Shown: piece by piece, positions 13,904 through 23,579 of the stretch
Layout: each line of letters begins with the position of its first letter
Numbering within the stretch: position 1 is the stretch's first letter
Assembly (NCBI GenBank): GCA_033961575.1
Contig: CM066730.1
Coordinates: 117,083,523-117,147,522 of the forward strand
Source: Aselliscus stoliczkanus
Taxonomy: Eukaryota > Chordata > Mammalia > Chiroptera > Hipposideridae
Direction: 5' to 3'
Length of the DNA stretch: 64,000 bases
The notes under the pieces: model-generated
The model's input: the letters and a program-made list of their open reading frames with translations, nothing else
What the model was told of the DNA's origin: nothing
Databases searched by the model: none
Position numbers and translations under genes: made by a program

Positions 13904-16900
13904 TGGGATGTAAAGTACAGCTTAAGGAATATAGTCAATGGTATTGCAGTAGCTATGTATGATGTCAGATGGGTAGTGGACTTGGTGGAGTTATCACTTT
14001 GTGAGGAGTGTAAATGTCTAATCATTATGTTTTGTATACCTGAAACTAACAACAACAACAACAAAAAGATAATACTTGAGCTGAGACCTGAGTCATGAAA
14101 AGAAGAAGCAGGCTATCCGAAAATCAGGGGTGATTTCCAGACATGTGCAAAGACCCATAAACCAAAAGTGAGTTTGCCGTTGAGGACCAAAGGAAGATTT
14201 TTGTGTCTGAAGTATAGCACCAAGGAGAAAATAGTAGCAGATGAAATCTGAGAAGCAGCCTGTTCCTTAGGATCTGCTTATTTCTTGCTTAACTGCTGCA
14301 AAAGTTTCTGGTTACAATCCCTGTCTATTGTCTCTGAAGGTTCTCATTATGTCATCTTTTGTTCAAAAACTCCAAAGCTTCAGAAAACAATCTAAACTCA
14401 TTAATGTGGCATTCAAGACCTTCAACAAACTACTTGTATAACTTCTTCTGTACTATACACAATCAATGCTCCAGAAGAAAAATGAATGTTTTACTCTTTC
14501 TTAGTTGCCTGCTTGCCACTCCTGTGCTGATTCTACTTTTTCTGCTCAGAAAACTTTTCCCACTCAACATCTTTGCAAGATCAAATATTTATCTTTCAAT
14601 ATCCAAACTGAATTTGCTTCTTCCTGGAAGTTCTCCATCTCCCTCTTCTCCTGCTGGGACTAATTTCTTTTTTCTTCTGAATATACAAAATAGGCTATTT
14701 TATGTATTTTATCTTCACACTACACTGAATACTTTTTTAAGGGCAGAATCTATATTCAATTATTCTTTCTCATTTTGTACATTAAAAAAATCAACAAATA
14801 TTTGTTGACCATAATAAAATATTAGAAGGATTTTAGAAGTTGGCTTAAATTACCTTTAAGGTCCCCTCTAACCAAAGATTCTGTGATTCATATTTTGTAA
14901 TTTTATATATTATGAAAACAAACAAAAGTTATGAGAGTTGTTTCTTTTCTTTCCTATTTGAGGAAAACTAACCCAAAGATCAGTACATTAATATTGTGGC
15001 ACACTAAATAGAACTCTTATGACAAAACCTTCAAATCTAGCTGCTGATTCCAACAATTCCACAAAACAAATTCCTCTATAGCACTACTTTGGGGGGAAAT
15101 TTTCTTTCCATTTTCATTCATTATTTAATGTTTATTTGAGTGCCTCTTGTTAGACACTAGTTATAAATACTAGTGAATAAAATAAAGCCCCTTCTCACAG
15201 GAAGCTACAGTCTAATGGCAGAGATAGATGTTAAACAAATAATCACATAAATAAATACATAATAATTATATAATATGTTAACTAGAGTTGAGTAAGAATA
15301 TACTGCACTTTTAAAGAGTTTACATATGAAAAATCTTGATCAAAGAAATAAACCAGAAACTTTGAGATTTGATGGTTTATGGGATTGAGAATTTGAGATA
15401 GGAAAACTCTCTATAATCTACAAATAGGAGTGTTCAATAGCTGATAAAAAACACATACGTTGGAGTCATATCACTTCACACCAAACAAGGCTAATGTGGC
15501 CCAACCAATGAGAACCCATTTTTCTTCAGAACACAAGTACTTGTTTAAAAAGCTTTTAAACGCTATCATTTAAATTTTAAAATACATTACTTATATTTTC
15601 ACATTTTAAATTTGTCTTTCTTTTCTTCCCAAGGAAACTCACACACAAAAACAACCCTATCATTTTATGCCTGATAATATGCCATAAAACCCGGGTTTTC
15701 TTGATGATCTGCATGCTTAGTGATATTTCCATTTCATTATGATTGAGATTACCTATCTCATAGACTGTTAAGAAGCTAATTTGTTAAGGTACATTTTTCT
15801 TTAATCAAAGGGAAAAAAACTTACCACAGCTAGATTATTTCCAATGCATTTCAGAAATAAAAATTTTTCTGCAACAGCGTCTTCACCAAGGAACTCGCTG
15901 AGACGCTCCCTCAGGGCTTGTAAAGTAAGGTGAGGAGATACTCTGAAATATGACAATGACTTATCATGTAAAATGAAATAAGTTTCAGCTATACTAAAGA
16001 CTGGCAGCTTTACTCAGCTATCTCAGACATAAATACTAATTTAATGTATCATATATTCTTAAATCGTGTTTCTACATTATTTGACACTTTGTAGGCCTCT
16101 GTAAATATTTAAAAATAAATGATCAAAAGTATGTCTTTTTAAAATTATGCAAATGAATGCTTTATAAAAGCCTTTTATACTGAAAAGGAAAACACTTGCC
16201 TACCTTTCTTACCCATCTCCAAATTTTATCGTTAAAGCAAAACTTTGCTATGTAATTTATGTACTTTTATACATATATTAAAGAATGATTTAGCCACAGA
16301 TATTTATTTTAGGGAGCTTGACAGGATTAGCTAGTGCTTAAAAATTTATCTGATGATCAAATTTTGTTAGATTCTACATCTTTGTTTATGAGAGATACTT
16401 CAAACCTCAACATGTAAAATGTAAAGCCATCACTTATGCTATTGTTCTGAGTTCTTGTTTTTCTAGGATCTCACAGGAAACATTATATAACATTCATTCA
16501 ATCAACAAATGTTTATTGAGCTCCTTCTATGTGTCAGGCATTGTTCTAATGGATGGGAATAAATAATCAACAAAACAGACAAAAATCTCTGCCCTTATAG
16601 ACTTTACAACCTAGTGGTGGGATAGAAAAATTAAGAAAATAAGAAAAACATACAATTTATAAGATACTGCCAAGTACTATAGAGAAAAAGGAAGCAGGGA
16701 AGGGAAGGTAGCTGGAATTTAAAATACAGCGATCAGAGAAGATCTAAACAAACAGTAATATTTGAGGGCCGGCCGAGTGGCGTGGTGGTTAAGCGCTCCC
16801 TTGGGAAGCCAGCGGCCCCGGTTTGGGTCCCACATATGAGGGTGAGTGACACTGCCCTCAAAAAAAAAAAACAAAAAACCCAAACAACAAAAAAGTAATA

Positions 16901-18366
16901 TTTGAGTCAAGACCTGAAGGAGAGGAGATAGCATATGTAAAGGCAAAAAGAACATTCTAGACAAAAGGAACAAGTACGAGGGCCCTGCAGGAGGTTCATG
17001 TCTGATGTGTTCCAAAACAAAAAGGAGGTGAGTGTGCTTGAAGACAATGCTGGGGAAGACTGAAGGACACACAAGAGCAATAACAACAGGCAGGTCACAG
17101 TGTCATATGTGTTTCTGTGAATGTGAAAATACATATATATGTACATATATGTGTACATATACATATATTCTGTTTCTATTTTTAAACATTTCAGTGAAAA
17201 AGTCATTGTGGGTATACTGGTTTAACCACTATTCACAGGTCTTCAATAGGTTTCTAATTTCAAATAATAGGTCTCTTAATTCTCTTTGTGTATAACCATA
17301 GTAATGTATAGATTATACCCTGTTTTTTTGGGTGGCAGTACTATGGCTAAGTGATGTCTGTTCCTACAGCACTTTTTTATTTTATTTATTTATTTTTATT
17401 TTAATTTTTTCGAGGGCAGTGTCACTGGCCCTCATATGTGGGACCGAACTGGGGCGGCTGGCTTCCCAAGCCAGCGTTTAACCACCGCGCCACTCGGCCG
17501 GCCCTCCTACAACACTTTTTAATTTAACCGTTATATAGCACTATTTATTGATAGTATTCATTAAGCTATGAACTCTATCCATCACATAGACAGGGTATTT
17601 TTCACTTATAATTTTTAAATTTCCAGAAAGCATTTTTCTCTGCAAGAAAAAGCTTGCTTTTTCAGATGTGCTGTAAGATGACTACAAAAATACTTGCCTT
17701 ATAAATCCAGCTGAAATGAATTTGTGAGCGACTTCTATTGAAATGGTATTTAACTTATAGTTCCACGATCCTTCAGGGACATAAAAAACATGAAGTTCCA
17801 CCAACTGAATAAATTGAGAAGAACATCAGTTAAAATATTTTTAAAATGAAAAAAACTCAATTAGTATTCTCTGAAATTTTAAGTTTAATAAACATAATTA
17901 AAGTAAACATGGAATACATATATCCTTCCGAACAAAACACAAAAACAAAATGAAGAGCCAAAAATTTATTAAGTTGGCTACTTGGCACTTGGAGCACAGT
18001 TTCCCAGGAGGACATAGAGGTGGTCCCGGGTTACCCTAACATCTCTGACATACAGTGTTCTTTCTGTGGCTTGCAGTACGTATAACTAGAACACCAAGAT
18101 CAACTTTCTCACCAACTTTCCCCTCCCCCAATCCCTACAAACTCAGTTCCACTGGGGTGACCTTGTGGATTCCTTATCTTTTATGTATTGTCTCTCTAAC
18201 ATTGTTGTGATGATTGCTAGTTCTCAGCACCTGCAAAAGTGTGCATACTGTGGTTTGGGGAATATTTTTGTTTCTAATAAGTCTAGGAAGAACCTATTCC
18301 TGACCAGTGATGGATAAACAAATTGGTTATTCTTAAATAGGGCATGGCTGTAAAGTTATTTTGTCT

Positions 18367-18407
<41 letters not shown>

Positions 18408-18548
18408 CTTTTCTATTAATATTTTGTTAGAACCTCAATTGGAATCCTTCTGTTTCGAGGAATACTTAGATTACTACAAACTGAATGTTTTTCTCAAGTT
18501 GTTTTCACAGACAAAGTAAATTACTTCTACACTTTTGATGACAGGATA

Positions 18549-18592
<44 letters not shown>

Positions 18593-19554
18593 TTGTTTTT
18601 TTTTTTGAGGGCAGTGTCACCGGCCCTCACATGTGGGACACGAACCAGGGCCGCTGGCTTCCCAAGCCAGCGCTTAACCACCGCGCCACTTGGCGGGCCC
18701 TCACCAATAATTTAAGATGTTTGTATAGCTCTGATAGTGAAGCATGCCATATACTACATAGTATTTTGAACACCACAGCATTTAAGAGATTATTCCTTAG
18801 CTCTACTATATTATTAATAGCTAATGTTACATTATACTATTAATACCATATATTTAATAGTTACACTATTAAATATTTGTAAAACCATGCAGGAATTGGG
18901 GGTTAAAAAGGCTTGGCTGGAGTTGGTTTAAATAGAAAATGGGGAGAAGATCTGAAACAGTTGCCTAGAATTGTGGAAAAGGGAATGAATAAGTGGAAGA
19001 TAGTACGACTGCATCCCAACCCAGCAGGAGGCTCCATTTGAGATTCATGGTTATGAATTTAACGTGACAACAGTCCTTATGCCTATATATTTCTCTCCAG
19101 CTATGTTCTGCTGTAGGCATTAAGTGTAAAATAGGTGAAGAATTGGATTAACCAGAGTTTTTGTTTTGCCAAGGAGTACAATGAATTGAGAGAGGTGCAA
19201 AGAGTTGAAAGCTTGTGCGAGAGAGTAATAAAGACTGCCCTATGGTATGTAAATCAGCTATGGAGGGCATCATGAAGTGAGGAATGAAAAAAAAAAGTGA
19301 TAAGATTAATACATTAGAGGTCCCAATTCAATCTGGGTACTTAGAGGAAGTGTGCTAGAGATATAAAAACAATAATCAGACAAAGGAATACATGAAGTTG
19401 GGTTCAAAGTGAAGTTAATATCTAATACTTTATATAATCCATATTTTTGCTTTATCAAAACTTTTCAAAAACAATAAGCGATTTTTTCTTATATTTTAGT
19501 ATGTAAATATTTTCTTACCTCTGATGAGGAAGGTCGACTTGGACTGAGGGACAT
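2152..19554 (-). CDS. SPATA1: SPATA1, spermatogenesis-associated protein 1 (partial, N-terminal 319 residues)
   Basis: Nine coding exons on the minus strand join in frame without a stop: 19554-19519, 17804-17698, 15942-15825, 11144-11091, 10976-10745, 9239-9128, 8359-8299, 3185-3074 and 2277-2152. They total 958 bp, or 319 codons plus one base. The start is [12 protein letters not shown], and later segments such as [28 protein letters not shown] and [11 protein letters not shown] match human SPATA1 as I remember it. The last visible exon is Lys/Glu-rich and coiled-coil-like; the rest of the C-terminal coiled-coil region lies beyond the left edge. SPATA1 is a testis-enriched protein, reported (from memory) to bind the intraflagellar transport protein IFT20. 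All introns are GT-AG except one GC-AG. No frameshift or stop is seen, so the gene looks functional. The 5'UTR exon and promoter are inferred to lie in the GNG5 CpG island. Confidence 0.93.
2771..2870 (-). repeat. Short tRNA-SINE (type A)
   Basis: About 93 bp body with poly-T at left (antisense). Target duplication CATTTTAAGC lies on both sides. It splits an older L1-like fragment (about 2700-3010). Confidence 0.9.
3074..3185 (-). CDS. SPATA1: SPATA1 coding exon 8
   Basis: 112 bp for residues 241-277 plus one base of Arg278. It contains [18 protein letters not shown] and [11 protein letters not shown]. Relative to my memory of the human protein it has about three extra residues before FPSLPC. 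Acceptor TTACAG, donor GTAAGT. Confidence 0.9.
3186..4695. other. SPATA1 intron after exon 7: no gene seen
   Basis: AT-rich intronic sequence with no convincing exon or RNA gene. Open frames around 3556-3741 and 4088-4465 have no recognisable protein features and overlap one another in different frames. Confidence 0.5.
4696..4882 (+). repeat. Short tRNA-SINE (type A) with long A-rich tail
   Basis: The head lacks about ten bases in the anticodon-arm region compared with the other copies. The (CAAA)n-rich tail runs far downstream. TCTCAAAATT before and after supports one insertion. Confidence 0.8.
5674..5848. repeat. hAT-type MITE (Charlie group)
   Basis: Begins CAGGGATTAGCAAACTTC and contains GGGCCAGAGAATAAATAATTTAGGC, ending ...ACCACCCCTACTCC. 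The flanks CTCTAGAG / CTCCAGAT look like a decayed 8-bp hAT target duplication. The exact subfamily is not assigned. Confidence 0.65.
5849..6217. other. SPATA1 intron: LINE-like, no gene
   Basis: A-rich, LINE-like sequence (similar in style to HAL1/L1 antisense or sense bodies) with no stable match. No exon was recognised. Confidence 0.35.
6218..6670 (+). repeat. Long composite tRNA-SINE (type B), full length
   Basis: Complete copy: GGCCGGCC head with tRNA-like B box GGTTCGGTCCC, middle CTACAGCTAACAACAACAGC and CAGCCAGCGTGAG units, tail CTGTTCCCCTTCCCCGATTC then AATAAAATCTTTAAA. Target duplication AAAAAATAAAAAGAG on both sides. Confidence 0.92.
6828..6941 (+). repeat. Short tRNA-SINE (type A)
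   Basis: Body plus A-rich tail between direct repeats AAAAAATGACAAATCT, a clean long target duplication typical of L1-driven insertion. Confidence 0.92.
6960..7684. other. SPATA1 intron: no gene seen
   Basis: A-rich intronic DNA, possibly old LINE sequence. No exon, RNA gene or clear repeat boundary was recognised. Confidence 0.4.
7685..7975 (-). repeat. Degraded endogenous retrovirus pol scrap
   Basis: On the minus strand the text resembles the RT/RNase H connection of a mammalian class I-like ERV (GGAGCAAAGCCCTGCCATCTT-type motif seen here as TTAGAGCAAAGGCATGCCATC). It is about 290 bp with several stops and no LTR nearby. The family call is from memory and tentative. Confidence 0.45.
8299..8359 (-). 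CDS. SPATA1: SPATA1 coding exon 7
   Basis: A 61-bp exon giving the last base of Ser220 and residues 221-240, [20 protein letters not shown]. It aligns with the human segment around CLWENEDD. Acceptor TTTAAG, donor GTATGA. Confidence 0.87.
9128..9239 (-). CDS. SPATA1: SPATA1 coding exon 6
   Basis: 112 bp completing Ala183, encoding residues 184-219 and two bases of Ser220. It contains [20 protein letters not shown]. The donor is GTAATT. The acceptor (ATCAG) has an unusually weak pyrimidine tract but gives the right phase and alignment. Confidence 0.87.
9302..9405 (+). repeat. Short tRNA-SINE (type A)
   Basis: Head slightly diverged (GGGCCAGCTGAGTGGCGTGG). Target duplication AAAATACTAAAATAA on both sides. 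Confidence 0.9.
10001..10539 (-). repeat. Ves-type multimeric SINE (type C), three tRNA-like modules
   Basis: Read on minus it contains three successive tRNA-like units with B-box sequences (GTTCAATTCCC, GTTTGACTCCC, GTTCAACTCCG), then CTAAGACTGAAGGACAACAA and the CCCCTTCCCCAATTCCCCAA tail. TGTGATTTT flanks both ends. Some 540 bp, old. Confidence 0.8.
10745..10976 (-). CDS. SPATA1: SPATA1 coding exon 5
   Basis: 232 bp for residues 106-182 plus one base of Ala183. It includes [20 protein letters not shown] and [13 protein letters not shown]. The open frame continues about 65 bp past the exon, but comparison with the human protein and the next exon places the donor at GTGATT after NKNQEE. Confidence 0.9.
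11091..11144 (-). CDS. SPATA1: SPATA1 coding exon 4
   Basis: A 54-bp exon for residues 88-105, [18 protein letters not shown]. It has a TTTCTAG acceptor and a GTATGTA donor, phase 0 on both sides. Confidence 0.92.
11416..11776 (+). mobile_element. Mariner family 2, internally deleted copy
   Basis: Terminal inverted repeats CAGGGGTGCTGAAAAAATG and its complement TTTTTTTGGCACCCTG. Inside only the last codons of a transposase ([17 protein letters not shown]) and the 3' noncoding end remain. A type A SINE sits in the 3' end. TA precedes the left TIR. Confidence 0.8.
11632..11740 (-). repeat. Short tRNA-SINE (type A) inside the mariner
   Basis: Antisense body with poly-T at left. Perfect direct repeats CCTTTCTTAAAATATGT on both sides show insertion into the mariner end. 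Confidence 0.93.
11776..11845. repeat. (TG)n microsatellite with TA/CA tail
   Basis: About 25 TG units followed by ATATATACATATATAT, directly abutting the mariner end. Confidence 0.95.
12058..12310 (-). repeat. L2 fragment (antisense), left part
   Basis: Starts CATTCATTCAATAAATATTG and runs through GGCAATGTTCTATATGGTGG. The matching continuation (TTGAGCTGAGACCTGAGTC) resumes at about 14070, after an L1. Confidence 0.65.
12311..14064 (+). mobile_element. L1 LINE, 3' portion (ORF2 end and 3'UTR)
   Basis: Carries well-known L1 ORF2 3' text such as GGGACTACATCAAACTAAAC, AAAATGGGCAGAGGACCTGA and ATGGATGGACCTAGAGG, with stops and frameshifts. The 3' tail appears twice, separated by (TA)n, both ending CCTGAAACTAA. 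It interrupts an older L2. Confidence 0.88.
13855..13900. repeat. (TA)n microsatellite
   Basis: More than 20 uninterrupted TA units between the two L1 3' tails. Confidence 0.95.
14290..14810 (+). repeat. L2-like LINE fragment (sense)
   Basis: Degraded sense-strand L2 text (GGCATTCAAGACCTTCAACA, CTGCTCAGAAAACTTTTCCC, CTTCCTGGAAGTTCTCC). The 149-codon frame here is a by-product. The antisense L2 remainder ends at about 14250. Confidence 0.5.
14815..15824. other. SPATA1 intron 3: no gene seen
   Basis: AT-rich. An L2-like antisense piece (TTTATTTGAGTGCCTCTTG, AGGAAGCTACAGTCTAATGG) occupies about 15117-15270. Nothing else recognised. Confidence 0.45.
15825..15942 (-). CDS. SPATA1: SPATA1 coding exon 3
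   Basis: 118 bp completing Arg48 and encoding residues 49-87, including [20 protein letters not shown] and [13 protein letters not shown]. The acceptor is TTTCAG and the donor GTAAGT; the exon ends in phase 0. Confidence 0.93.
16485..17080 (-). repeat. L2 LINE fragment (antisense), split by a SINE
   Basis: TTCATTCAATCAACAAATGT to TGTGTCAGGCATTGTTCTAA, then after the SINE GAGTCAAGACCTGAAGGAGA and AGGGCCCTGCAGGAGGTTCA. On minus it reads as the end of an L2 ORF2. Confidence 0.7.
16766..16895 (+). repeat. Short tRNA-SINE (type A)
   Basis: Inserted in the L2 with target duplication AGTAATATTTGAG. The tail is A-rich with CAAAA interruptions. Confidence 0.92.
17404..17504 (-). repeat. Short tRNA-SINE (type A)
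   Basis: Antisense copy flanked by TCCTACAGCACTTTTT and TCCTACAACACTTTTT, the target duplication with one mismatch. Confidence 0.92.
17698..17804 (-). CDS. SPATA1: SPATA1 coding exon 2
   Basis: Residues 13-47 plus two bases of Arg48. The exon opens [20 protein letters not shown] after a TTCAG acceptor. The frame requires the exon to end ATAAG, followed by GCAAGT: a GC donor, not GT. Confidence 0.92.
18370..18405. repeat. (TA)n microsatellite
   Basis: About 17 TA units. Confidence 0.95.
18549..18590. repeat. (TA)n microsatellite next to a SINE
   Basis: About 20 TA units lying immediately left of the poly-T of the type A SINE. Confidence 0.95.
18596..18700 (-). repeat. Short tRNA-SINE (type A)
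   Basis: Antisense copy; the head is diverged at its last bases (TGGCGGGCCC). No clear target duplication because the left flank is the TA microsatellite. Confidence 0.88.
19519..19554 (-). CDS. SPATA1: SPATA1 coding exon 1 (start codon exon)
   Basis: ATG at 19554 opens 12 codons, [12 protein letters not shown], ending GAG before a GTAAGA donor (phase 0). The 5' boundary of this exon in the UTR is not clear. A candidate acceptor lies a few bases upstream of the ATG but has a poor pyrimidine tract. Confidence 0.9.
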
Positions 19555-19953
19555 ATTCACCAATGTCTTAATGGGATAATTATCAGTTGGAAATTACGTG
19601 TTTTTGTTTTTGTTTAATCTTTCTTCATTTAAGTAGTACAAAGGTTATAATAGACTTGTGACTTGTTCAAGATAGCGTTCCACTCATTTCTGGTCCCTGA
19701 TTCATTCAAAAAGTAGGGGAAAAAATGACACACGCAAAATGCTTTATAAGACTCAAAATGACAATTTAGGAATACGTACACACAATCTTATTATAATTCA
19801 TATACACATATTACTAGTAAATAGGGCTGGTAATTGCAATGAAATGAATATACATCCTGTACAACGAAGTGATAAAATATATTATAATAGACTTGTAACC
19901 AGGACAGATTTTAAGCAATTTGTTTTCTCTTGGCCAAAAATTAACATAAAATA

Positions 19954-20469
19954 CAAGGTCTGACAATTAAGATTGTGAACTCATCCTAGAAAAAGTGCTA
20001 CATACCTCCTTGCTGAATATGAATATCACTATGGTCACCTTCAAAGTACTCCTCTTGGGAAGCTATGCATGGATGTCAGTGCCTAGTCCATCCTTCAAAG
20101 CAATTTTGGAACTCTTTTTCTAGAATGGCCATCAGAGCTGTCATCCTATTATCCTTGATGTCCTGAATGTCATACAAATATCTTCCTTTCAATATTTCCT
20201 TTATCTTTGGGTAAAGAAAGAAGTCCTTGGCTAAAAACTCCCTTACAGTGTTGTGTGAGCTGGTGCATTGTCATGATGCAAGAGCCATGAATTGGTGAAA
20301 AGTTCATCATTTTCGTCTTAACTTTTCCACACAACATTTTCAGCACTTACAAATAGTAAACTTGGGTAACAGTTGGCACAAATTCATAATGAATAATTCC
20401 TCTGATATAAAAAAAAAGTTAACAACCTTAAGGTTGCAACAAGTTTGCAAACTTAATTGTTAGACCTCG
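19954..20469 (-). mobile_element. Mariner family 1, internally deleted copy
   Basis: Ends CAAGGTCTGACAATTAAG and CTTAATTGTTAGACCTCG form inverted repeats with TA outside both. About 516 bp. It retains the transposase C-terminal region on minus, with stops and deletions; the N-terminal helix-turn-helix part is gone. Confidence 0.85.
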
Positions 20470-21379
20470 TATCTACCAACACTTACTACTCCCAAACCCA
20501 TGGTGGACTTCATAATCTAAAATTTCTGAACTCTCCTACTGAGGTCTGATATATCCTTGAAGCAAAATTATGCAGTGAATGAGAGATTAGACTAGAACTC
20601 TATAATCCCTTTAATTTTGGCTATCAAGCTATCAATCTTTTGTTTACATTGCTATTACTTCGTTTACCAGGTAATTAATAATATGTAAGGAATTTGAAAA
20701 TACCAAAGATTAATAATGTTAGCAGTTAGTACATGAAATGGGATTTGGTTAGGATAAACTACAAATCCTAACATGCCTCAACAGGCTAAATGAAGCCTCT
20801 TTGGGTTTCCATAGCAAAGATTTACTCAAGTTTCCTCAAACAATTAAAAGAGATTGTTGTAAAGATCAACATAGAGCAGTAGTGGAGGCAGTTATCCCAC
20901 TGAAATCCAGAAAACAAGAACTGTTGCACTGATAGGCCAGATTTGGAGTGGATGCAAGGCTAGGGAACTCAACAGAGAAATATTTTGACTCCTCTCTAGT
21001 GCTTAGCTATAAACATGAATCACTAATTATCTCCAGTTTCCTTCTCACTGCCAGTTAGTCATTCTCTCTATTCTTTATCTCTTTTTCTATCTTTGTTTAC
21101 AAATAATTATAGCTTTCTCATAACACGGCCTTGCCTCATTGCTATGATAATACTTCATGACTTCCCTTTCTACATTTTTTTTGCTTCAATATCTACTAAC
21201 TACATACTTGACCCTTGAATGCTTCTCCCAATTCTAATTCCTAAGGGCTCATCTTTTCATTCCAGGCTATTTGTCTCTGGCCAGCCACGATTTCATCTTC
21301 AGTCTTGATCCAGTCAGAAATGACAAAGGGAGTTATAGTTCAAAATGGCTTCTTTGCTGTTTGTTTAGAAAGGATAATA
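20470..21379. other. SPATA1 upstream intron: no gene seen
   Basis: Intronic DNA of mixed composition without a recognisable exon or repeat boundary. Confidence 0.4.
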
Positions 21380-21799
21380 GGGCCCCGGTTCGGATCCCAT
21401 ATATGAGGGCAAGTGACACTGCCCTCTACAACTAACAACAGCTCTACCTGGAGCTAGGCTGCGAGCCCCAGCGACCGTGTGGGCTGCAGCCCCTGCTGCG
21501 GTGGGCTGCCATGGGCTACAGTGAGTGGCTGGCAGCCAGCGTGAGTGGCTGGAAGCCAGCGTGAGCTGCCAATAGCCGCGGTGAGCAACCATCCAGAGGC
21601 CAGCGACCATCTGCCTCATCCGGGAAGAGCGCAATGACCACACCAACATGGGCCAGTGAAGCAACCTCCTCCACAAAGAGACTAAAGAACAAGGGGACAG
21701 CAACTTGTCTGTTCCCCTTCCCCAATTCCCCAACACTGAACCCCTCCTCTAATTCCCCAATAAAATCGTAAAAAACAAAAAACAAAAAAAAAAAAAAAG
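21380..21799 (+). repeat. Long composite tRNA-SINE (type B), 5'-truncated
   Basis: Starts inside the head at GGGCCCCGGTTCGG, lacking the first 40-50 bases, yet is flanked by AGAAAGGATAATA on both sides. A 5' truncation at insertion is therefore shown directly. Confidence 0.92.
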
Positions 21800-22390
21800 A
21801 AAGGATAATATAGTGGGGCAGTTTACCACAGGATAATAGTAAAGCAGGTCTTGATTGATCTGTCTTGAGTTTGCTTAATTAAAAATTTGTTCTCAATTAA
21901 AATATCAATTTTTAATGCTTTCACAGTAATTAAAAATTCTAACAACAATTTGCATACCAGTTAATGTATTGTATTATAGACAATTACCACTAATTCTTAT
22001 CTAATGAGGACGTTAACATAGCTGTATCTGAATTGTGCTTCATTTAGGTTCATAATTGAGACTCATATTAGTACAATGGCAGAAAGAGCCTTGGGTAGAT
22101 ATAGAAATGGAAAGATCTAAATGTTTTCTTAATATACTAATGTATTTAAAATACTGTTTGAAACTGTTAAAATGAGAAAGCACATTTTTAAGTTTTAATT
22201 ATTGTAAGACATTTATATAAGAAGCAATATATGAAACTAATATGATTTAAAAGATTGTATGTCCCAGGATATAATCTTTTAATTTTGATAACATTAGAAC
22301 AATTAGTAATCTCTGTAGGTAGGACTTCACAGAGCTGTAATCAGCATCAGATCACAGGATTTTTAAGTTTTGTTGGATTTAAATCACATT

Positions 22391-22493
22391 TTTTTTTTTT
22401 TTAAGGGCAGTGTCACTGGCTCTCACATGTGGGACCGAACTGGGGCCGCTGGGTTCTTAAGCCAGCGCTTAACCACCGCGCACTCGGCCAGCC
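22391..22493 (-). repeat. Short tRNA-SINE (type A)
   Basis: Antisense copy with target duplication TTAAATCACATTTT. Confidence 0.92.
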
Positions 22494-22684
22494 TTAAATC
22501 ACATTTTAATAAAAATCAAGTTGGAGCAATGCTTTGAAATCTTGAGAAAAAGCTGTTCTGCTCTTGGTATGATAGTCTATCTTTAAGAATTGTCCAACTT
22601 TGATCATTCTTTTTAGAGCAATAATTCAGCTACCTTATTTTTCAATTTTTATTGTACATATACCTTAAATTTTATTGTGTATTC

Positions 22685-22833
22685 TTTTTTTTTTTTTTTT
22701 AGCTGAGCCCTCCTGCTACCTTTTGGCAGCTCAACAGCAACTCAGCTCGGGCTGGCATCGAACCGCTATTGCTCAGAGCTCAGCTCGCACTCTTGAGCGA
22801 GCTCTTAACCAACTGAGCCACTCGGCCGGCCCC
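22685..22833 (-). repeat. tRNA-SINE (type D)
   Basis: About 130 bp body read on minus: GGCCGGCCGAGTGGCTCAGT head, B box GGTTCGATGCC, then CAGCTCGAGC-type text and an A tail. Target duplication TATTGTGTATTCTT. Confidence 0.88.
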
Positions 22834-22994
22834 TATTGTGTATTCTTGTAAACTGCCATAAATCCTCTGAAGAAAATGACAGGAAATAATACACAAATAT
22901 AACCTGATATATATAAAGGCTGTTATTTTCATCTAGAATGATCATTCACATTTATTATTATTGAGGTATCCAGGCCCAGGAAGAAATGCATATA

Positions 22995-23001
<7 letters not shown>

Positions 23002-23037
<36 letters not shown>

Positions 23038-23466
23038 TTTTATTGGGGAATTGGTGGAGGGGAACAGCGTTGGGGAATCGGGGAAGGGGAACAGACAAGT
23101 TGCCGTCTTCTTGTTTTTCAGTTTTAGTTGCGGAGGATGTTGCTTCACTGTTGGTATCGTCATTGCGCTCTTCCCGGATGAGGCAGATCGGTCGCTGGCC
23201 TCTGGATGTCGCTCATCGCGGCTGTTGGCAGCTCACGCTTGGCTGCCAGCCGCTCACGCTGGCTGTGGGCCACTCACTGTAGCCTATGGCAGCCCACTGC
23301 AGCAGGGGCTGCAGCCCACACCATCACCGGGGCTCGCACAGCCCAGCTCCACGTGGAGCTGTTGTTAGCTGTGGAGGGCAGTGTCACTGGCCCTCATGTG
23401 GGATCCGAACCGGGGCCGCTGGCATCCCAAAACCAGCGCTTAACCAATGCGCCACTCGGCCGGCCC
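23002..23466 (-). repeat. Long composite tRNA-SINE (type B), full length
   Basis: Antisense full copy with an uninterrupted T run of about 32, indicating a fairly young insertion. Approximate target duplication AATAAAGGTTTT / AATAAAAGTTTT. Confidence 0.92.
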
Positions 23467-23579
23467 AATAAAAGTTTTTAATCATTCCACAACCATTTGT
23501 ATAAATTTAGTCTTCTCACTTCCAAAAGTATATTTCTACTTTATGTAAAATACTATACACACACACACAAAAGCACACA

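Larger units (their letters stand above)
17940..19500. other. SPATA1 intron 1: no gene seen
   Basis: Intronic sequence with two TA microsatellites and one SINE. No exon or RNA gene recognised. Confidence 0.45.
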
